A DNA stretch of 64,000 nt from Psychrobacillus sp044762655 (GTDB lineage: Bacteria > Bacillota > Bacilli > Bacillales_A > Planococcaceae). The notes below the pieces were generated by a model. It worked only from the letters and a program-made list of their open reading frames with translations. It ran no database searches and was not told the DNA's origin. Both the position numbers and the translations under genes were made by a program. Shown one piece after another: positions 1-8,789 of this stretch. The stretch covers positions 62,001 to 126,000 of the forward strand of contig NZ_JBIWER010000004.1 in assembly GCF_044762655.1 (NCBI RefSeq). Reading direction: 5' to 3'. Each line of letters starts with the position of its first letter. Position 1 is the first letter of the stretch.

Positions 1-161
1 TCATCACGCCCGCTATATTCTTTAACAACTAAGATTTCTTCTTCAACAAGTATCTCCTCTACTGTTCCTGTGAAAACGAAGTCCTCTTCATAATCAGAAC
101 AACCAGCAAAAAATAAACAAACCAATAATGATAAAAAACCTATTGTGATTTTATAATTCAC
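1..161 (-). CDS. Putative small lipoprotein, 3' end cut by window edge
   Basis: The 5' part of a lipoprotein gene; its 3' end lies outside the window. A GTG start sits behind AAAGAGGTG. The first 53 codons give a short basic start, a hydrophobic stretch and the lipobox FAGC, so cleavage and lipidation at about Cys21 would anchor it to the outer face of the membrane. The mature part begins acidic (DYEEDF) and carries a short beta-like stretch resembling the DUF3221/OB-like lipoproteins of Bacillales, but too little is present to assign a family. It is read in the same direction as, and downstream of, the DUF4288 gene. No function is claimed. Confidence 0.6.
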   Translation of the reverse strand, partial: MNYKITIGFLSLLVCLFFAGCSDYEEDFVFTGTVEEILVEEEILVVKEYSGRD

Positions 162-207
162 AATAACACCTCTTTAAAAGATGGACTCGTTTTTATAGGA
201 GAAACCA

Positions 208-513
208 CTATTCAACTGACACTTCTTCGTCGACAATAATATGCTGGCTATATACTTCTACAAACTCTAGGGTCTCTTCAATATTATCCACTAGTTCAAA
301 AACATCTAGAATCATAACTAGCCTTATCGTCGTGTCTTCTCCAAAGATGTTTTTATACGTGACGTCTTTATAATGAGCTTTAACAAGAGGATCTATATCC
401 TCCAATTTTACAGCACGTATGATATTAATGGTTTCTTCATATATTTTGTTTGCCATAATATCGGATAACGAAATGTGTTCGAACAATAATTTGACAGAAA
501 AAATTTTATACAT
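208..513 (-). CDS. DUF4288-like protein
   Basis: A cytosolic protein of 101 residues with no signal peptide. The N-terminal pattern FSVKLLFE, a mid-protein acidic/aromatic stretch with YKNIFGED, and the final beta segment RLVMILDVFELVD resemble DUF4288 proteins, small proteins of unknown role common in Firmicutes. I chose the ATG after AGAGGTGAG with 4-5 nt spacing; an in-frame GTG three codons upstream lies inside the ribosome binding site and is unlikely to be used. It is followed 46 bp later by the truncated lipoprotein in the same direction. The family match is from remembered patterns, so moderately sure. Confidence 0.6.
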   Translation of the reverse strand: MYKIFSVKLLFEHISLSDIMANKIYEETINIIRAVKLEDIDPLVKAHYKDVTYKNIFGEDTTIRLVMILDVFELVDNIEETLEFVEVYSQHIIVDEEVSVE

Positions 514-654
514 TATGCTCACCTCTTACTTATAACTCTATAATGTGAGCGCATAGAATACTATATATTTTATGTGTGAATGTAACGTGCCAATTATGCA
601 TTTAAACGAGTATTTTTATTCTTACTTTCATAGGCACTACACCAAAATATTCAC

Positions 655-2472
655 TCAAATACTAAACTGACTTTCATATAATTCATAATAAAAACCTTGT
701 TTCTTGAGGAGCTCTTTATGTGTCCCAGCTTCTATTAGTTCACCGTGATGGATGACTAATATTTTGTCTGCATTTTCAATCGTTTTTAAGCGATGGGCTA
801 TAACAAAACTAGTGCGTCCTTCTGATAGTCTATTTAGCCCTTGCTGTATATCGATCTCTGTCTTCGTATCAATACTGGAAGTTGCTTCATCTAAGATCAA
901 TATATCCGAATCTGCTAAAACGGCACGAGCTATTGCTAATAATTGACGCTGTCCTTGACTTAAATTTGAACCATTGCCGGTAATCTGAGTGTCATACTTA
1001 TCAGGTAAATGCTTGATAAACCGATGCGCAGACGCTAGTTTCGAAGCCTCTATTACCTCCTCGTCAGTTGCCTCTAGTCTACCGTAACGAATATTTTCTA
1101 ATATGGAGCCTGAAAATAGAAATGTATCCTGCAAAACAATACCAATTTTTTCTCGGAGCCTACTTATTTGATAATCCTGAATGGATTGCCCATCAATTTT
1201 AATGCTTCCAGAGTCTATCTCATAAAAACGCATAAGCAAATTGATGATGGTCGTTTTACCTGAGCCTGTTGGACCTACTAAAGCAATCTTTTCTCCTGCT
1301 ATGGCTTCAAAGCTAATATTCTTCAAAACTGATTTCCCATTCTCATATGAGAAATCAACACTAGAAAATTCAACGTTTCCTTTTAAGTTATCTATTGCAA
1401 GAGTGTTCTCCTGATCGTGAAGGTCGGGCATTTCATCCATAATTTCAAATACTCGCTCCGCTCCCGCAATAGCAGACTGAAAGGTATTCAATAATGTGGA
1501 AAGCTGATTAATAGGTCGGAAAAATTGTCTTGAATAGTTAACAAATGCGGCTATTATCCCGATAGTTGCCATTTCCTGTACCGTCATCACAGCCCCAATT
1601 CCAATGATTAATGCTAGACCTAAATTGTTGATAAAGTTGTTGATAGGTCCAAGAAATCCCGATACAGTATCAGCTGCAGTTGCTGACCTGCGAAGTCGTT
1701 CATTTACTATCGAGAACTTGTTGAAATTCTTTTCTTCTTGCCCAAAAAGCGTAATCACTTCATTTCCTGAAATGGCTTCTTCTATAAAACCATTTAACTC
1801 TCCTAAATCACGTTGTCTTTTGATGAAGTTGCTACTACTATAGGTGATAATCTTTTTCGTAGTGAAAATAACTAATGGAACTACTAATAAAGACACTATT
1901 GCCAACACCCAGTTAAGGATAAACATCGCTATCGTTACACCTGTCACCATCATTACAGTCGAAATAACTTGAATTACACTCTGACTTAATGCGTTATTTA
2001 AGCTTTCAATATCATTCGTCACACGACTCATGAGGTCTCCATGCGTACGTTTATCGAAAAATCGTAAAGATAACGTTTGAAACTTTTCATACAAATCCTG
2101 ACGTAATGACCTAATTGTCTTCAAGGACACTCTTACCATTAAAAAATTCTGTAGCCAAGTAAACAAGGCAGCTGCTGTATACACAATTGCCAATATTACT
2201 AAGAAGCGAAGTGTTCCGTCCATGTCCTTCGGAATTATATACTCATCAATGGTGACACCAATCATATAAGGAACTAACAAGTTTAGTAGAGTAGAAATTA
2301 TTACCAATATAATGGATACTACAATAGCAATTTTTTGTTTCTCCATGTATCGCCAGATTCGTTTTATCGTTCCTTTTTTATCTTTTGCCTTCTCTACTGG
2401 TCCACCAAAACCTCTTGGGCCTCTTGCACGCCCTATTGCATTAGAAGCTGGTTGAGTTGATGCTTTACTCAT
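655..2472 (-). CDS. ABC exporter half-transporter, consensus NBD (second subunit)
   Basis: A 605-residue half-transporter with an N-terminal six-helix ABC_membrane domain (about 50-340) and a C-terminal nucleotide-binding domain. Walker A GPTGSGKTT is near residue 397, Walker B ILILDE near 524 with the catalytic Glu intact, and the H-loop IAHRL near 557. The signature is LSQGQ instead of LSGGQ. With its partner upstream, which has the opposite defects, it should form a heterodimeric drug/lipid-type exporter like BmrCD, LmrCD or TM287/288; B. subtilis YfiBC is a likely counterpart. The ATG chosen follows a GGGGGG site and overlaps the stop of the partner gene by 8 bp, which implies translational coupling. 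Residues 1-40 form a Gly/Arg-rich cytosolic tail (RARGPRGFGGP). Confidence 0.9.
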   Translation of the reverse strand: MSKASTQPASNAIGRARGPRGFGGPVEKAKDKKGTIKRIWRYMEKQKIAIVVSIILVIISTLLNLLVPYMIGVTIDEYIIPKDMDGTLRFLVILAIVYTAAALFTWLQNFLMVRVSLKTIRSLRQDLYEKFQTLSLRFFDKRTHGDLMSRVTNDIESLNNALSQSVIQVISTVMMVTGVTIAMFILNWVLAIVSLLVVPLVIFTTKKIITYSSSNFIKRQRDLGELNGFIEEAISGNEVITLFGQEEKNFNKFSIVNERLRRSATAADTVSGFLGPINNFINNLGLALIIGIGAVMTVQEMATIGIIAAFVNYSRQFFRPINQLSTLLNTFQSAIAGAERVFEIMDEMPDLHDQENTLAIDNLKGNVEFSSVDFSYENGKSVLKNISFEAIAGEKIALVGPTGSGKTTIINLLMRFYEIDSGSIKIDGQSIQDYQISRLREKIGIVLQDTFLFSGSILENIRYGRLEATDEEVIEASKLASAHRFIKHLPDKYDTQITGNGSNLSQGQRQLLAIARAVLADSDILILDEATSSIDTKTEIDIQQGLNRLSEGRTSFVIAHRLKTIENADKILVIHHGELIEAGTHKELLKKQGFYYELYESQFSI

Positions 2473-4207
2473 AGGAAAGGACCCCCCTTCCACTTTGTGT
2501 CGCATAAATACTTCGGTAAACCTCACTCGTTTTAAGCAACTCTTCATGTGTACCATTTGCTACAATCATTCCATCTTCCATTACTAGAATACGATCTGCA
2601 TTTATAATGGAAGAGACCTTGGATGATACGATGAATACAGTTGTACCCGCTAGATTTTGTTCAAGTGCTTGCTGTACTTGAACTTCAGATAATGCATCTA
2701 TTGCAGAAGTCGAATCATCTAAAACTAATATTTTCGGATGTCGAATAAATGCACGAGTCATTGATAGCCGCTGCTTTTGTCCTCCAGATAGATTTGTAGC
2801 CCCCTGCATAAGTTCATGCGTAAACCGGCCATCTAATTTATTTATAAACTCACTTGCAGCCGCTGAATTAGCTGCTTTCTCCATGTCCTCTAAAGTCGCC
2901 TCTTCTTTTCCGAAGCGTATATTCTCCTCGATGGATCCTGCAAATAACGTTGCATTCTGCGGTACAAACCCAATTAATCCTCGTAACTTCTCAATAGAGT
3001 ACTCTTTTATGTTTATTCCGTCGATCAATACCTCACCTAAATCTGGGTCATACAATCGAGGAAGGAGTTTGATAATTGTTGACTTCCCACTTCCTGTAGG
3101 TCCTATAATTCCAATTGTTTCTCCACTCTTCACATGAAAGGAAATATCTTTTAATACATATTCTCCATTTTTACTATAGCTAAAATTGACTGATTTAAAC
3201 TCTATCTCTCCCTTGATATCAAAGTCCGATATAGGTTTTGCAGGATCAGTTATATCAATTTTCGTTTCCAATACTTGTTGGATTCTACCAGCGGAAGTAA
3301 ACGATCTGGTAATTTGCATTAATACATGACTACTAGATACTAACCCGTTCATAATAATAGTTAAGTAATTGATGAAGGCTAAAATAACACCTACCTGTAG
3401 TGTTCCCTCATTAACTTTAATAGCGCCCATCCACATTCCAATGACTACTCCAATATTAACAACAAATAGCATTGCAGGCATAAGTGTCAGAATTACTTGT
3501 TCTGCCGATATATTACGTTTTGTTAACGCTTCATTCACACGTTTAAATGCCTTTATCTCATAATCTTGCCTATTAAATGCTTTAATCACACGTATGCCTG
3601 CGAACGTTTCTTGCAGCTTCGTATTCACTTTGTCCATAGCTTTTTGTACTCTCGCAAATAATTTACCGGTCTTATATGAGAAAAAATAAATTAAAGCGAT
3701 CAAGATAGGAATAACGACGAACAACACAGGAAATAGCTCTCTAGCTGTAAACCAGACAATCGCAACTGCTCCTATAAACAAAAGCGGTCCTCTGACAAAA
3801 ACACGCAAAGTCATCATTAGAGCTTGTTGGACAGCTGTAATGTCACTTGTCACAATCGTTATTAACTTTCCGACGCCAATATTGTCCATATTATTACTAG
3901 AAAAGCGCTCTGTCATTTTGAATACGTCTCTTCGAATATCAGCTGCAAAGTTTACAGCTGCTCTAGTGCTGTATATCGTACATCCTACGCCACCTATCAG
4001 CCCAATGACTGCAGTAACCAGCATTAGAAAACCAAGCTTCACGACATAAGCTGTATCGTCATTAGCTATACCATCATCAATAATATGTTGCATTATTGTT
4101 GGCGAGAGTAAATCCATCACCACTTCAATACACATTAAGATAGGTGCTAAAATAGCAAAAAGCATATATGGTTTAACATAAGGAAGTAATTTTATAAAAG
4201 ATTTCAT
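2465..4207 (-). CDS. ABC exporter half-transporter, degenerate NBD (first subunit)
   Basis: A 580-residue half-transporter with six membrane helices (about 15-310) and a C-terminal ATPase domain. Walker A GPTGSGKST is near residue 370 and the signature LSGGQ near 474 is canonical. After Walker B the catalytic Glu is Asp (LVLDDSTS, near 495), and the H-loop His is replaced by Ser (VSSKVS, near 528). In heterodimeric exporters this set of changes marks the subunit that provides the non-hydrolysing site while lending its intact signature to the partner's working site. It is preceded by a PadR regulator gene 13 bp upstream and overlaps the partner gene by 8 bp, so the three genes form one operon. 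The substrate is not evident. Confidence 0.9.
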   Translation of the reverse strand: MKSFIKLLPYVKPYMLFAILAPILMCIEVVMDLLSPTIMQHIIDDGIANDDTAYVVKLGFLMLVTAVIGLIGGVGCTIYSTRAAVNFAADIRRDVFKMTERFSSNNMDNIGVGKLITIVTSDITAVQQALMMTLRVFVRGPLLFIGAVAIVWFTARELFPVLFVVIPILIALIYFFSYKTGKLFARVQKAMDKVNTKLQETFAGIRVIKAFNRQDYEIKAFKRVNEALTKRNISAEQVILTLMPAMLFVVNIGVVIGMWMGAIKVNEGTLQVGVILAFINYLTIIMNGLVSSSHVLMQITRSFTSAGRIQQVLETKIDITDPAKPISDFDIKGEIEFKSVNFSYSKNGEYVLKDISFHVKSGETIGIIGPTGSGKSTIIKLLPRLYDPDLGEVLIDGINIKEYSIEKLRGLIGFVPQNATLFAGSIEENIRFGKEEATLEDMEKAANSAAASEFINKLDGRFTHELMQGATNLSGGQKQRLSMTRAFIRHPKILVLDDSTSAIDALSEVQVQQALEQNLAGTTVFIVSSKVSSIINADRILVMEDGMIVANGTHEELLKTSEVYRSIYATQSGRGVLSYE

Positions 4208-4220
4208 CGAATTCCACTCC

Positions 4221-4682
4221 CTAATAGTTCTCTTGCTGTAATCGTTCCGTTATTACTTTCATAAACGCAATAAGCCTCGGTGAATTTTCAGGAGTGCTAC
4301 GTGTTTGCTTTATCGCTTTTCTCAACTCATGCTCCCATAAATCGATTGTTTCCTTTAACCGTATGGCTTCCTCAGAGTTTTGCCAGCTCCAACGAGCCTC
4401 CCAATTACCCCAAAATTCACCCTCTTTACGATTAGCAAACTCTTTCAGTCGACTTTTTCCCTTTTCATGAATGAAATAAGTTTTCTTATCCGATGAAGAT
4501 TCGAGTTCTATCATTTCCTGCTCCAGTAATTCTTGAAGTGCAGGGTATACTGTTCCCGCACTAGCAGAATAATGTCCTGACGACCTAAATTCTAATTCCT
4601 TCATTATTTGATATCCATGCATCGGAGCCTCCTCCAATAAGTGCAAGATGGCCACTTGCACAAATCCTCGACGTCTTTTCAT
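4221..4682 (-). CDS. PadR family transcriptional regulator
   Basis: A 153-residue regulator with the PadR winged helix at residues 1-80 (pattern AILHLLEEAPMHGYQI followed by SAGTVYPALQEL) and a C-terminal helical dimerisation part ending in the Gln/Glu-rich TERLQQ. The ATG follows AGAGGAG at 9 nt. PadR-type regulators placed directly in front of heterodimeric multidrug ABC exporters (as LmrR with LmrCD) usually repress the operon and are released by the transported compounds. That role is inferred here from position. A palindromic element in its own promoter fits autoregulation. Confidence 0.88.
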   Translation of the reverse strand: MKRRRGFVQVAILHLLEEAPMHGYQIMKELEFRSSGHYSASAGTVYPALQELLEQEMIELESSSDKKTYFIHEKGKSRLKEFANRKEGEFWGNWEARWSWQNSEEAIRLKETIDLWEHELRKAIKQTRSTPENSPRLIAFMKVITERLQQENY

Positions 4683-4700
4683 GTAAACCAACTCCTCTTT

Positions 4701-4735
4701 TATATCGATAACTTTAACCGATATATCGATTAAAA
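4701..4735 (-). promoter_or_regulatory. Candidate PadR operator and promoter of the exporter operon
   Basis: The region just upstream of the PadR gene holds the perfect 10-bp palindrome CGATATATCG (4719-4728) and a second ATATCGAT copy (4702-4709). Read on the minus strand, a plausible promoter is TTGTTT, 17 nt, TAAAGT, with the palindrome in the spacer. Binding there would block RNA polymerase, fitting autorepression. The sequence pattern is seen; the binding is inferred. Confidence 0.5.
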
Positions 4736-4778
4736 ACAATAGTAAAGGAGTTACCCAATATGATCATTAGGCAACTCC
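4735..4778 (-). terminator. Terminator after yhfW
   Basis: GGAGTTGCC pairs with GGGTAACTCC around a 13-nt loop, followed on the minus strand by a T-rich tail ending TTGTTTTT. It lies about 37 bp past the yhfW stop and insulates it from the PadR operon. Confidence 0.55.
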
Positions 4779-4814
4779 TCTTTGATAAAGCTTATTAAAT
4801 TTGTTGCGAATATT

Positions 4815-6356
4815 TCAGCTACTCTCGTCGATATATTCTACTTTTTCTAATGGTTCAAAGGCTGGACCTTCTAGCACATCACCATGAAAACTGAATCTCG
4901 ATCCATGACATGGACAATCCCAGGATCTTTCTGCATTATTAAAGGAAACATTACAGCCCATATGGCTGCACGCTGGTTTTACCAAATAGACTTTTCCTTG
5001 CTCGTCCTTATAAGCTCCAACTTTTTTACCTTCTAGCATTATTAAATCCCCACTGCCGTTTTTTAAATCCTCTAACTTCAAATCAAGTAGCTCAGTCTTT
5101 CCTTTAATAAGCTCCTTTGCGACACTTGCATTGGTTTTTGCAAAGCTTGCAATATCTTCTTTTTTCATTTTAGAGCGGGTTGGATTATACAATTCTGCAT
5201 AACGATTTTCTTTATCTAGTACAAGATCGGCCATTATTTTCGCCGCAACCGTACTATTAGTCATACCCCATTTAGCATATCCTGTAGCTACTAATACATC
5301 TGTCATTCCAACTGTCATCGTTCCGATATAAGGTAGCTGATCTAACGTAACTAAGTCCTGAGCAGACCAACGATAATCATAATTTTTCACTTTAAACTGT
5401 TCTCGTCCAAAAGCTGCTAGGTTTTCAACGTTTTCCATTGTATCTCCTTCAAAACGACCCGTAACATGACCTTCTCCTCCGAGCAGTAAATACCTTCTCC
5501 CGTCCTGTCCAAGTGCCGTTCGTACCGATCTCGTCGGCTTTTCTACGTTTATATACATCCCTTTTGGATAATTATCCGGAGCAATGGAAGCCAAAGCGTA
5601 GGAACGCTCTGAATGCATTCTCGCAAAGTATATTCCATCTCCATCATTAAATGGGAAATGACTGCATACTAGTATTTTATTTGCCTGAATTTGCTGACCT
5701 TCCATCAATTCTACTGTGTTCGACTTTACGGTCTTGGCACGAGACTCTTCAAAAAATTGCACACCATTTTCTATTGCTTTATCCATTAATGCCTTGGCAT
5801 ATTTTACCGGATGGAATTGACCTTGGCCCTCTAGTTTCAGTGCCTGCTTCACTGTATAAGGGAGTCCCGTATCCTTTGTTAGGGTTGCTCCTTCTATACC
5901 CAAAGTATTGTAAGCTTCCATTTCTTTTTCTACTGTTTCTATCCCAACCTCGGTATCTGCATAAATATAGGCAGGCATCGTTTCGTAGTGGCAGTGTATA
6001 CCTAATTGTTCGATTGTTTGTTTAATAAATTCTTTTGCTTCCGTATTCGCATCATAGTAAAGCCGAGCATTTTCTTCGCCAAAGGTAGTAATTAGTTGCT
6101 GATAGATGGGGCCATGCTGGGCAGTCACTTTAGCTGTTGTAAATCCAGTAGTTCCTTCCAGTATTCTACTGCCCTCTACCACAATCACCTGACGACCACT
6201 AGTGCTCAGCAAATAGGCAGCGGTAATTCCAGTGAGTCCAGCACCTACAATGACAATATCTGTTTCGAGATTATCATTTATTTTAGGGAATACCGGTAGG
6301 TCATTTGTTGCTCTCCAGTAGGATTTAGATTCTTTTGGTAAAATTTGATCGGACAT
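4815..6356 (-). CDS. yhfW: FAD-dependent oxidoreductase with C-terminal Rieske domain (YhfW-like)
   Basis: A 513-residue fusion. The N-terminal DAO-type flavoprotein part starts with the dinucleotide-binding motif VIVGAGLTGITAAYLL (residues 34-49). The C-terminal 90 residues are a Rieske [2Fe-2S] domain with CSHMGC (Cys and His near 463-465) and CPCHG (near 480-483), all four cluster ligands present. B. subtilis YhfW has the same architecture and length; its substrate is not known. No signal peptide is present, so it acts in the cytosol. The ATG follows AAGGAGG at good spacing. It is a single-gene unit bounded by a terminator. The glycine-oxidase-like half would oxidise an amine or amino acid and pass electrons to the Rieske centre; that is inference. 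Confidence 0.9.
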   Translation of the reverse strand: MSDQILPKESKSYWRATNDLPVFPKINDNLETDIVIVGAGLTGITAAYLLSTSGRQVIVVEGSRILEGTTGFTTAKVTAQHGPIYQQLITTFGEENARLYYDANTEAKEFIKQTIEQLGIHCHYETMPAYIYADTEVGIETVEKEMEAYNTLGIEGATLTKDTGLPYTVKQALKLEGQGQFHPVKYAKALMDKAIENGVQFFEESRAKTVKSNTVELMEGQQIQANKILVCSHFPFNDGDGIYFARMHSERSYALASIAPDNYPKGMYINVEKPTRSVRTALGQDGRRYLLLGGEGHVTGRFEGDTMENVENLAAFGREQFKVKNYDYRWSAQDLVTLDQLPYIGTMTVGMTDVLVATGYAKWGMTNSTVAAKIMADLVLDKENRYAELYNPTRSKMKKEDIASFAKTNASVAKELIKGKTELLDLKLEDLKNGSGDLIMLEGKKVGAYKDEQGKVYLVKPACSHMGCNVSFNNAERSWDCPCHGSRFSFHGDVLEGPAFEPLEKVEYIDESS

Positions 6357-6453
6357 TGTATTTCCTCCTTTTTATACAGTGTCTATCTATTGATGAAACT
6401 TTATTCAATATTTTGCGTATAACAGAAAAACAGTTTTAGTGAGGAGTATGAAC

Positions 6454-6810
6454 ATGGATAGTTTTGGGTTCTTTTTTGTAGGGGCTGTACCTATTTTTAT
6501 TAGCGCAGTGTTTATCATAGTATTCGGGTTTATTATTTTCGCAATTATTAGTGGGTTAAAGCAATGGAATAAAAACAATAATTCCCCTAAGTTATCCGTA
6601 CCCGCTCAAGTAGTGGCAAAACGAACTGATACAAGTGGCGGTGCCGGTGAGAGCAGGGCTTCGACTTCCTACTATGTTACTTTTCAGTTTGATAGCGGAG
6701 ACCGGTTGGAGTTACAACTTAGTGGAAGTGAATATGGAATGCTAGCAGAGGATGATTTAGGTGTATTGAGTTTCCAGGGCACGAGATTCCATTCATTTGA
6801 AAGAAAATAA
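6454..6810 (+). CDS. DUF2500 domain membrane protein
   Basis: A 118-residue protein with one N-terminal membrane helix (about 5-37, GAVPIFISAVFIIVFGFIIF) and a soluble domain holding the DUF2500 pattern: PAQVVAKRTD, a Gly/Ser linker, then TSYYVTFQFDSGDRLEL. The family is widespread and of unknown function. I chose the ATG 7 nt after GAGGAG; an in-frame GTG five codons upstream overlaps that site and an ATG two codons upstream is too close to it. It is a single gene with its own terminator, divergent from yhfW. Confidence 0.8.
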   Translation: MDSFGFFFVGAVPIFISAVFIIVFGFIIFAIISGLKQWNKNNNSPKLSVPAQVVAKRTDTSGGAGESRASTSYYVTFQFDSGDRLELQLSGSEYGMLAEDDLGVLSFQGTRFHSFERK

Positions 6811-6902
6811 GCACAATGCGTACTATAAGTTAAAATTCAGTTTTTATCGTTTTCGAATTGCTCTATTCAGACTTGAAGCTATATAAATATAGGATATTTT
6901 TT

Positions 6903-6946
6903 AGAGGCAGGTCGTGACTTATGTCATGACCTGCCTCTCTTTTTTC
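6903..6946 (+). terminator. Strong intrinsic terminator after the DUF2500 gene
   Basis: AGAGGCAGGTC pairs perfectly with GACCTGCCTCT, extended by GTGAC/GTCAT to a stem of about 16 bp with a 4-nt loop, followed by CTTTTTT on the plus strand. Confidence 0.85.
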
Positions 6947-7344
6947 GATAATCTTTTGAAAGTGACTAATTTAAAGTTAATGGTTGATTTCACTTGTGTT
7001 TCCCGTTGGGTGAAGAAGAATTAACCCTTGTATTCCGGCAAAGGGTTTTTTCTTCTCATAAACACAAAGTTTTAACCAAATCGACTGTTTATATGGTTCA
7101 CAATACACTTCGCATTTTGACAACGCCTAGCATAAGGCCCACCCTTCTTTTGTGCTTCCATGGAAAAACAAAAAAATACACACCTTAAACAAATACTTGC
7201 ACCTATCCAATCTTATTAATCACACATTATTTATCTATATTGTATTTATTCATGAGTCAATTTCCGTGGGAAAATATTACATCAATTGATGTCGCGAATT
7301 TTAACTAAAATGACTGCTAGTTATGTATGCAAACAGCAGATCAT
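6947..7344. other. Intergenic region without recognised gene; orphan hairpin
   Basis: No open reading frame with a ribosome binding site is seen. The one structured element is AACCCTT (7023-7029) pairing with AAGGGTT (7041-7047), followed by TTTTC on the plus strand. It looks like a weak terminator but ends no known gene. It could mark the end of a short non-coding transcript; nothing else supports that. Confidence 0.3.
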
Positions 7345-7794
7345 TCAATCCACACTCACTCTTTTGGGATGAAGAAATACCAGGATCTTACCATCCTGGA
7401 CGTCAGTAGAATAGCGTTCAGCTTCATCAACTGGTATTCCAATTTCCATAAGAGCATGCTTTAGTCCGCCAGCACCAGTGCTTGCTCCTACTACTGCTCC
7501 TCCAATTGTTGTAATAATAGGACCTGCAGCCAACACAGCGCCAAATCCGGGAATCAATATAGTGGATAACCCTGCTAACACGCCAGCTATGCCAATTGCT
7601 CCTCCAGTTAGAGCTCCTGCAATGGCACCATCCTTAGTTGAGGGTTTTACTTCCTGTGTTATTTCGGATAGTTCTTTTGTATTTTTGGCAATAACTGAAA
7701 TTTCCCCAGTTGTATAACCTTTCTCTTTCAAATCTTTAACAACTTCAGAAGCTTGTCGTTCATTTTCGTATACGCCAATAACATGATTCTTCAT
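7345..7794 (-). CDS. General stress protein, YflT/GSP17M domain
   Basis: A 149-residue protein. Residues 1-50 form the YflT (heat-induced stress protein) domain, with HVIGVYENERQASEVVKDL and the beta segment EISVIAK. A Gly/Ala-rich hydrophobic middle (about 58-112, with GAIAGALTGGAIG and GAVVGASTGAG) is typical of glycine-zipper membrane-associating segments. The C-terminal YSTDVQDGKILVFLHP is also conserved in the family. YflT of B. subtilis is controlled by the general stress factor sigma-B. The start follows AGGAGG. Two GGGTAA boxes lie upstream in a tandem repeat and might serve as sigma-B -10 elements, but I find no convincing GTTT -35. Confidence 0.85.
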   Translation of the reverse strand: MKNHVIGVYENERQASEVVKDLKEKGYTTGEISVIAKNTKELSEITQEVKPSTKDGAIAGALTGGAIGIAGVLAGLSTILIPGFGAVLAAGPIITTIGGAVVGASTGAGGLKHALMEIGIPVDEAERYSTDVQDGKILVFLHPKRVSVD

Positions 7795-7821
7795 AAAAAA
7801 TTACCTCCTGTTGCTTCATCT

Positions 7822-7858
7822 ATCTATTCTTTACCCGTTTATCTATTCTTTACCCGTT
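7822..7858. repeat. Tandem direct repeat in the stress-gene leader
   Basis: Two perfect copies of an 18-nt sequence (7822-7839 and 7841-7858) with a 19-bp period lie 28-64 bp upstream of the stress-protein start. On the minus strand each copy contains GGGTAA, resembling a sigma-B -10 element. Confidence 0.8.
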
Positions 7859-8054
7859 CTTTAGTTTTTCTAGACACCTTTCACGTTCAACCTTCATTCT
7901 TTATAGAATTCTAAACCTATTTTGCCGTTCTCGGAAAGTTACTAGATTAGCTCGTTATATGCATACTTACCTCTTACTGTAAGCGGTGAATTACTTCGAA
8001 AATAAATTTAAATGCACATCATAACGCGCAGAAATCTACTTTATGTTTTGGACA

Positions 8055-8078
8055 TAAAAAAGACCATCGAATGATGGT
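8055..8078 (-). terminator. Terminator after the histidine phosphatase gene
   Basis: On the minus strand ACCATC pairs with GATGGT around a 4-nt loop and is followed by CTTTTTT, 46 bp after the stop codon. The rest of 7859-8123 holds nothing recognisable. Confidence 0.75.
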
Positions 8079-8123
8079 AATGTTTAATTAAAAGCAACCT
8101 GTTAGTACAATAACAAAAAAAAT

Positions 8124-8711
8124 TTATTGGTTAACACCAATATTTACATCCCATAGTCTATGAACATTTACTAATTCTTGTTCATTGAATTCCATTCTAT
8201 AAATATCAGGTTTTGATGTGCTATGTAAAAAATTTAAGTCATAAGTACTATCGAAATATCCCATCATCAAGGTCATAACTGCCCCGTGAGTACCTATCAC
8301 TACTTTTTTATCTTTAAAATTATCTAATAGTTCTTTTAAGACTTTTATAACTCTTTTTTGGGAATCAGCATTTGATTCTCCTCCCTCTAAAGAAAAATTT
8401 GAATCAAAAAACGACTTCTTCAAAAGTGGAACCAATTCCTTATCAGATACTCGATTGTCTTCAGAAGAAAATACCTTCTCTTTTAAATCTTCAAACACTA
8501 AAACTTTTTGCCCTATTTGTTGAGCTAACTTTTCAACAGTTAAAATTGAGCGTACATATGGACTTGAAACAACTGCATCAACTTCTTCATCTTTCATTAT
8601 GTCAGTTACTCGTTGAGCATCTAAATAACCTTTTTCGGTTAATCCTCTTGTTCTTTCATTTCCTTCTTTTGGGGATTCACCGTGTCTCACCATATAAACA
8701 AATGTACTCAT
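8124..8711 (-). CDS. Histidine phosphatase family protein
   Basis: A 195-residue member of the phosphoglycerate-mutase-like branch of histidine phosphatases. The catalytic RHGE motif is at residues 9-12, the conserved Arg of SSPYVRSILT follows, and the second His is in GTHGAVMTLMM (about 142). These residues give phosphatase activity by a phospho-histidine intermediate; the substrate cannot be read from sequence. It has no signal peptide and is cytosolic. The start follows a GGGGG site. Its upstream neighbour, a small membrane protein, is read in the same direction with a 78-bp gap. Confidence 0.85.
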   Translation of the reverse strand: MSTFVYMVRHGESPKEGNERTRGLTEKGYLDAQRVTDIMKDEEVDAVVSSPYVRSILTVEKLAQQIGQKVLVFEDLKEKVFSSEDNRVSDKELVPLLKKSFFDSNFSLEGGESNADSQKRVIKVLKELLDNFKDKKVVIGTHGAVMTLMMGYFDSTYDLNFLHSTSKPDIYRMEFNEQELVNVHRLWDVNIGVNQ

Positions 8712-8789
8712 AATATATTTTCCCCCAAGGTTTATCTCTTATTTAGCATAGCCCTGTTCTACTAAAACGCCTAGTTCAATAAAAATAAA

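Noticed and set aside
5651..6025. A 124-residue frame opposite yhfW.
   Set aside because: Antisense shadow of a well-supported gene, with no ribosome site and low-complexity composition. The same holds for other frames opposite large genes.
7023..7050. Orphan terminator-like hairpin that could end a small RNA.
   Set aside because: The stem is short (7 bp) and no promoter is evident; kept only as a note on the intergenic region.
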